Shown here piece by piece: positions 58,915 through 64,000 of a stretch of DNA of 64,000 bases. Source of the stretch: Corythoichthys intestinalis (lineage: Eukaryota > Chordata > Actinopteri > Syngnathiformes > Syngnathidae); NCBI RefSeq assembly GCF_030265065.1, contig NC_080402.1, positions 57,864,001 to 57,928,000 on the forward strand, read 5' to 3'. Position numbers and translations under genes: made by a program. The notes under the pieces are model-generated. The model made no database searches. It was not told the DNA's origin and saw only the letters and a program-made list of their open reading frames with translations. Numbering within the stretch: position 1 is the stretch's first letter; each line of letters starts with the position of its first letter.

Positions 58915-59917
58915 CGCCTTACTTTAAAAGCTAGACTTTAGCACAATGTACATAATAAAAATGAATGTTACTATTGCTTCCACATTACTGCATGTGTCTT
59001 ATGCTAAGGGCGCTTTCACACTTTCGCACTGTTTGGTCCTTTTCAAACGGTCCAGAGTTCTTTTTCTCAGATAGTCTGCTTCGTTTTGTAAATGTGAACA
59101 CACATTCAAACTGTAGTTCAAACCAACCAAACAAACTCTGATCAGATCAGATATCGTGGGTCTCCGTTCGCTTTAAGCGCACCCTGCCTCGCTTGTGAAT
59201 GCAACCGCAGCAAGGTGTGCTTTTGCTACATTACGTGCAGTTTCTGTGACGTTCCACGCTCCCTCTCCTCCCAGGAGGGAGGTATTTCCTCTTCTAAATT
59301 TGCTCAATCCATGAGTGCGCCTTTCGTCCACGTGATAATACTCAGAAAGTTCAGTTGGCGCAGTGAGAATTCGGAACCTTTTCAACAAGTCATTTGCAGG
59401 TGTTCTTGCGAGGTTGTTTTCCAAACGGACCCTGTTCCCAGAGGCATAGCAAGGGTCCCCGGGGGCCCCAGGCAACAAGCAAAATGGGGCCCTTCGAGCG
59501 AGTGCAAGTATGGGGGACAGTTGGACTTGGAGCAATACCATATTTAATAAAAGTATAATAATGCCTCGGTATCAAAGAAGGCTTTTTGTGCCCAAGTCCA
59601 AATGCCCAGCTTCTACTACATTAGGACATAAAACAGTAACATAGTACACTCACCGCTGACTTGCTTCCTTTTCTCCTCTTCTGCTTTTTTTTTCTTTCTT
59701 TTGTCGCTTCCACAAGGATAACTTCTCTTCATTTTGGATATATGCCGATTTAAAAAAAGCCAAATCACTGCTCACTCTCACTCGAGCCCATTTCACATAC
59801 TCCAAAACACCAGGATATCGCGGGACTTAACCGTGCAGCAGTTGTGTGTGAAACCAATTTCCTGTGTCGATTGACACGGCGTTTACGCGGACATTTCACA
59901 AACAAATATATATTTAT
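58915..59917. repeat. Mixed repeat remnants
   Basis: 59008-59045 (GGGCGCTTTCACACTTTCGC) looks like a MITE end, 59445-59500 has GGTCCCCGGGGGCCCC, and 59820-59895 (GTGTGTGAAACCAATTTCCT) is a piece of the Harbinger-like family at 20975. No gene. Confidence 0.4.
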
Positions 59918-60845
59918 GGCAGAAAACACAGACAAGACTGAAAAAGCAGTTTCTGCTCTTGCACTCCTCTTTAAAAGAAACTGCTGTATTTTAAGCCAAA
60001 AAAACTGTTGTGTTTGATAAAACAATATGTCTCTATGCTGCCATAGAAGATTCATGGTGCATGACGCCCCTGAACTATTTTTAATTTGCCCGTTTTACCC
60101 TGAAAACCACCGTTTACAGACATCGCGCAACTGTTTTTGTTTCAACCCAGTCATGAAAACAAGGTAAGTAATTATATTTATGATTAAAAATGTCTGTCAT
60201 TTTTAGCTTAGAATCATTAAAAAAAAAAAAAAAAAACGACTTTAAAAAATTATTCACCCGCATATTTTAAACTTCTAAACAAATTACGTCACAATGAAAA
60301 AAACGGCGTCTGTAAAAAACTCACGGATATCGACCTCAGAACTATCCCTAAATTGTATTTTTTTGTCACTGTCGCAAAGATAAATTGAAAAAAAAAAAAC
60401 GTTTAAAAGGGTAAATATATGAAAAAGAAAATCTCGACCACTCCTTGATGTCTGCAATTTCTTCATCGCGACCCTTGTTATATTACCATGGTTCACCCTA
60501 AAATCCCCAAAAAATCCAGTTGTGGCCATTCACAGCTGTGTCTTGACACTCAGTGATGCATGCGGCATGGAGTTTTTGGATCGAAACAGGATTAGTACGC
60601 GATAATATCTTGTTAAAGTCATGGCGTCTGTAATTCTGCTCTCGCGTGCTCTCGCCTCCAGATAGGGTTTTGCTGTTTAATTTTTTTTTTTTTAAATGCC
60701 CTCCTGCTCAAAATTTTCATTCCCCCAGAAAATTGAGAGTTTAAGCTTTCCAGTGATGTATCACACATGCATATCGAACAGTTTTGAAATTTGGCCAAAT
60801 TGGGGATCTCAGAGCGGAACTTCAAGTCACCTCAGTGTTTTCTGT
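59918..60845 (+). repeat. Dispersed repeat family X, copy 2
   Basis: Same order as 45407-46322, from GGCAGAAAACACAGACAAGA through AAGGTAAGTAATTATATTTA to GATGTATCACACATGCATAT, and continues past the point where copy 1 is cut. Its conserved ATGGCAGAAAACACAGACAA start and GTAAGT suggest a small 5-prime exon of a transposon gene, but this is only inference. Confidence 0.72.
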
Positions 60846-61069
60846 CTTATATATGTATACTAAAACGATGTATGGATGTTAAACTAAGGAATATTTGTTA
60901 GAAAATAAATAATTTGGATTAAAAAAAGAGAAGGCGCTGTATGGTGATTGCAGAGCCAGAGCGTGCCATACGCCCTCTTTAATCTTCCCCTCTGCAAGTC
61001 CGCAAAACCGCATCTGTTTATTTATATTTACTTTTCCAGCGTTATTTCTTTGTGTAAATACATTTAAAT

Positions 61070-61759
61070 CAGGCATGTCCAAAGTCCGGCCCGGGGGCCA
61101 AATGCGGCTCGTGGTTATATTTCATCCGGCCCCTGCCTCTGTCATGAAATCAATAACATCTGGCCCGCACACACTTAATAAATTGGTCAGCAGTACTGCA
61201 ACCAGCATATGAAGTAGCTTACACACGAAATGCTGCTCCTCATTTACCCACTAAAAGGCAGCAGCACTTTAACCCTTTATTGCCAAATGTATCACATTTG
61301 ATAAACCTAAAATTTCATGATTTTCAGACTAATTTAGAATTTTGACATTTCTTTTTTAAAAAAAAAAATGATGGATGCAAGTCAACACATGCATCTGCAG
61401 GTTCCATAAGAAAAAAACATGATTTAGCATGGATTATAGATATTAGAGCGCTTATTACACATATTTGGACTTTTCTTTTCACTAATTTGAAAAAAAAGTT
61501 TCATTAGAACCTTATTTTTCAAATTTTGGGATTCTCTGATAATTGCTTCATGTTGCAGGTATTTAAGGGCTAAGCAACATTACTCCGTGTGACCCTCTAC
61601 TTCCAATTTTCTAAAATGGCGACAATCCACAAAAATAAGTTGACTGTGATTGCAGACGCTTCAAGGATAGTTGGAAATTGGACTATTTCTTCACTAAAAT
61701 ACGCAACAACTGTGTCTTGCCTCATTTGCAAAGAGACAGTCGCTGTTTTTAACGATTTC
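61070..61759 (+). mobile_element. hAT (Charlie-like) element, left part, cut by a Gypsy insertion
   Basis: Begins CAGGCATGTCCAAAGTCCGG followed by CCCGGGGGCCAAATGCGG, a common hAT terminus. The transposase start is at 61616. The element should resume after the Gypsy element, outside the window. Confidence 0.68.
61616..61759 (+). pseudogene. hAT transposase N-terminus (GTF2IRD2-like)
   Basis: Frame reads MATIHKNKLTVIADASRIVG, NWTISS, VSCLICKETVAVFNDF. The C-x2-C of the BED-type finger followed by ETVAV and (in relatives) NLRRHY is diagnostic of the hAT transposase domesticated in GTF2IRD2. The frame is cut by the LTR at 61760. Confidence 0.65.
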
Positions 61760-62266
61760 TGTTAGGTCCTCTTCCCCCTCCTTCTGAGACATGCCCACCT
61801 CCAGCAGGTGTGCATGTTTTTAGCTGATTGCAGGTCAGACGAGTGGAGCGGCCACAGCTGAGAGCAATGAACATCAGCCAGCTTTAAAAGCCCAGCAGAC
61901 GCTCCACCTCGTCGCCCGATCAACTCGTCTGGTTTCGCCGTCAGTTGTTTCTCGCACTCTTATATGATATTACTGATTCCCGGCTCACGACTACTTTGCT
62001 CTCGCCCCAGGTCCTGTCCTCTGCGCGCTCCTTGTCGGATTCTACGCCTGCCTCCTCCCGAGCTTCCACGCCTGCCTCCTTCCGAGCTTCCACGCCTGCC
62101 TCCTTCCGAGCTTCCACGCCTGCCTCCTTCCAAGCTCCCACGTCAGCTCCCCTGCTCCGCTCCCAGCAATCTACACCCGAGACAGCCTTTTGATCATCAA
62201 TAAAAGATTACTCATTTGATCACTGTGTGTCCACTCTGGGATCCCCTCTTGCTCCCGCACCTAACA
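61760..62266 (+). repeat. Gypsy 5-prime LTR
   Basis: TGTTAGGTCCTC to CCTAACA, 507 bp. Contains a four-fold 24-bp minisatellite around CCTGCCTCCTTCCGAGCTTC (about 62046-62140) and AATAAAAG near 62199 as a likely polyadenylation signal. Confidence 0.85.
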
Positions 62267-62282
62267 GTTTGATCGGGCCACC

Positions 62283-63278
62283 ATGGATCCCACGGACAAT
62301 ACAGCCAGCTCGCCCACGTCACTCCTGGAACAGCACCGAGCAATCGAATGCCTCTTCAGTAAGGTAACAGACATTTCCGAGTCACTTCAAGCCATCCAGG
62401 CACAACTCACGTCACTACCACATGCGCGCACAGCCCCGTCTCCCCTCCGCCACGCGACCGCCTCGCCGAGTCACGTCACCGCAACTACCCTGGCGTCAAC
62501 GGCTGCGGGTCGGGAACCCCACGTTCCCGCTCCGGCTCCTTACGACGGCAACCTGGGTACATGTCGTGCTTTTTTGGTTCAGTGTAGCCTCGTCTTCGAA
62601 CAGCAGCCGTCAATGTACCAGGGGAATCGCGCAAAGATTGCGTACCTGATCGGCTGTCTTCGCGGAGCGGCTTTGGATTGGGCTTCCTCTGTATGGGAGC
62701 AGGGGTCTGCGGTGTGCAGATCGTACGCCCAATTCACCGATGAAATGCGAAAAATCTTCGACCATCCTATCCGTGGTAAAGAGGCTGCCAAGCGGCTAAT
62801 GTCCGTTCACCAGGGGTCTCGGAGCGTCGCCGAATTTTCGGTAGAATTCCGCACGTTGGCAGCTGAGAGCCGTTTTAACGACGCGGCGCTTCAGGAGATC
62901 TTCACCCGCGCCTTAAATGAGTCCCTCAAAGATGAATTGGCCACGCGGGATGAGCCTGGATCTTTGGATGGCCTTATTAATCTATCGATCCAAATTGACA
63001 ATCGATTGCGGGAGCGAAGACGACAACGCCGGGAACCGCCGACCCCCCCAGGCACGCGCCTAGCTGTCCTTCCACGCCCGCCTCCGCTTCCAGTACAGGC
63101 CACTGACGCTGCTCATGTTACATCGCCCCCTGCTGACAAACCGGAACCCATGCAGCTAGGTCGTGCCAGGCTATCCCAAGAGGAACGCACACGCAGGTAC
63201 AGCGCTCAGTTATGTATTTACTGCGGTCAAGGGGGGCACTTTATTCGCAGCTGCCCGGTGCGTCCGGGAAACTGCTAG
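62283..63278 (+). CDS. Gypsy gag protein, 331 residues
   Basis: Starts [20 protein letters not shown] with a favourable ACCATGG context. A coiled-coil-like segment (about 20-45) is followed by a capsid-like retrotransposon gag domain (about 85-245; [33 protein letters not shown]). A basic stretch [10 protein letters not shown] and a C-terminal zinc knuckle [14 protein letters not shown] (C-x2-C-x4-H-x4-C) bind RNA. The product would assemble the virus-like particle that carries the element RNA. Related to the sushi-type Gypsy family that gave rise to mammalian PEG10/RTL genes (family knowledge, not proven here). Confidence 0.87.
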   Translation: MDPTDNTASSPTSLLEQHRAIECLFSKVTDISESLQAIQAQLTSLPHARTAPSPLRHATASPSHVTATTLASTAAGREPHVPAPAPYDGNLGTCRAFLVQCSLVFEQQPSMYQGNRAKIAYLIGCLRGAALDWASSVWEQGSAVCRSYAQFTDEMRKIFDHPIRGKEAAKRLMSVHQGSRSVAEFSVEFRTLAAESRFNDAALQEIFTRALNESLKDELATRDEPGSLDGLINLSIQIDNRLRERRRQRREPPTPPGTRLAVLPRPPPLPVQATDAAHVTSPPADKPEPMQLGRARLSQEERTRRYSAQLCIYCGQGGHFIRSCPVRPGNC

Positions 63279-64000
63279 GCTCACCATTAGAGGAGGGACT
63301 ACTGGTGAGCCACATGTCCCACAGTTCCTCACGCCGGCTCCAACTCCCAGCCACACTCTCCTGGAGAGGCCAATCTCGCACGGTCACCGCCCTGGTAGAT
63401 TGTGGTTCCGACGAGAATTTCCTAGACCAAAGCCTGGTGAGCCAGTTGGGGCTGAGCACGCACCCGCTTCCTGCCCCTTTAATGACTACGGCGCTGGATG
63501 GACAGCCCCTGTTTAACGTGACCCGACAGACAGATGCAATTGATGTACTCATATCTGGCAACCACCGAGAGGTGAGCTCTTTTTTTGTTTTCCGTAGTCC
63601 GCGCACACCGTTGGTCCTTGGCCTTCCTTGGCTAAAAACTCATAACCCCGCCATAGACTGGACCCACCCTAAATTAACTGCATGGAGCGACTATTGTCAT
63701 TCACACTGTCTTAAATCTGCCCTAGTGCCTACCTGTTCGGTCCAGGAACCTGCGCAACCTGACCTCTCCGCGGTGCCGGAATCCTACCATGACCTTGGAC
63801 TGGTTTTTAGTAAGGACCATGCGGTGTCACTCCCTCCTCACCGTCCGTACGACTGTGCCATCACTCTCCTTCCTGGTGCGACCCTCCCCAAGGGACGACT
63901 TTACAACATCTCGCTACCAGAGAGGGAGGCAATGAAGTCGTATATCACGGAGTCCCTGGCCACAGGTATTATTCGTCCTTCCTCCTCCCCAGTCGGTGCA

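Larger units (their letters stand above)
61760..64000 (+). mobile_element. Ty3/Gypsy LTR retrotransposon, 5-prime part (runs off window)
   Basis: 5-prime LTR 61760-62266, then leader, gag (62283-63278), protease-like stretch (about 63390-63640, with the [10 protein letters not shown] active-site type and LVLGLPWL) and the beginning of reverse transcriptase ([20 protein letters not shown], about 63790 on). The right end and 3-prime LTR are outside the window, so age cannot be estimated from LTR divergence. What is visible looks close to whole. The gag and pol frames differ, as is common in Ty3 elements. Inserted in a hAT transposase exon. Confidence 0.88.

Noticed and set aside
59173-59547. 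Overlapping frames of 122 and 110 codons on opposite strands
   Set aside because: No recognisable motif, located in repeat remnants.

Overview
The window looks like nuclear DNA of a ray-finned fish, probably a percomorph teleost. The evidence is a multi-exon, GT-AG-spliced vertebrate gene set in a dense mix of Tc1-like elements, hAT, piggyBac and Harbinger-like DNA transposons, L2/CR1-, Rex3/RTE- and R2-type LINEs, and Ty3/Gypsy LTR elements. I cannot name the species. No rRNA, tRNA, CRISPR or bacterial-style operon was seen.

Host genes. The one complete host gene is a von Willebrand factor A domain-containing protein 7-like gene (vwa7-like) on the + strand. A non-coding first exon ends at 8576, and 17 coding exons run from 8743 to 23667, predicting about 976 residues. 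The 5-prime end of a second paralogue on the same strand lies at about 56600-57447 (non-coding exon plus the signal-peptide exon). A third, orphan 5-prime region lies at about 26990-27840 and is followed by transposons instead of coding exons. The window therefore samples a tandem vwa7-like cluster whose middle has been replaced by mobile elements.

Layout. 1-8400 is intergenic: a Tc1-like copy split by a small non-autonomous LTR element whose internal region is one frame of three back-to-back minisatellites (2108-5116), then a second Tc1 end, an L2-like tail and AT-rich simple sequence. 8480-23667 is the first gene; its introns hold a rearranged Tc1 copy (11385-12774), a LINE broken by an apparently intact 339-codon Tc1 transposon (16612-18238) and by a hAT MITE (19257-20236), and two Harbinger-like elements. 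23668-28740 has no gene but holds another Tc1 copy, the orphan vwa7 promoter and a hAT fragment. 28755-33877 is a 5.1-kb piggyBac-like element swollen by a foldback element and a tandem array. 33882-37300 carries a TTAA-flanked MITE, a decayed THAP-domain gene and CpG-rich duplications. 37966-41817 is a 3.85-kb transposon with about 570-bp terminal inverted repeats and a perfect 5-bp target duplication; I cannot assign it to a superfamily, and it is the best candidate for something undescribed. 42119-53020 is a nest of hAT elements with a THAP-bearing element and an R2-type LINE fragment inside. 53030-56243 holds an L2/CR1-type LINE, a retroviral RT fragment and a hAT element. 57448-61759 is intron or flank of the second gene with MITEs and a hAT transposase start, and 61760-64000 is the beginning of a Ty3/Gypsy element that continues past the window edge.

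How parts interact. Almost every inter-exon and intergenic gap is explained by nested insertion, so target-site duplications give a relative order of events. Examples: LTR element into Tc1; Tc1 and hAT MITE into an older LINE; hAT MITE into a THAP element that is itself inside a hAT element; Gypsy into a hAT transposase exon.
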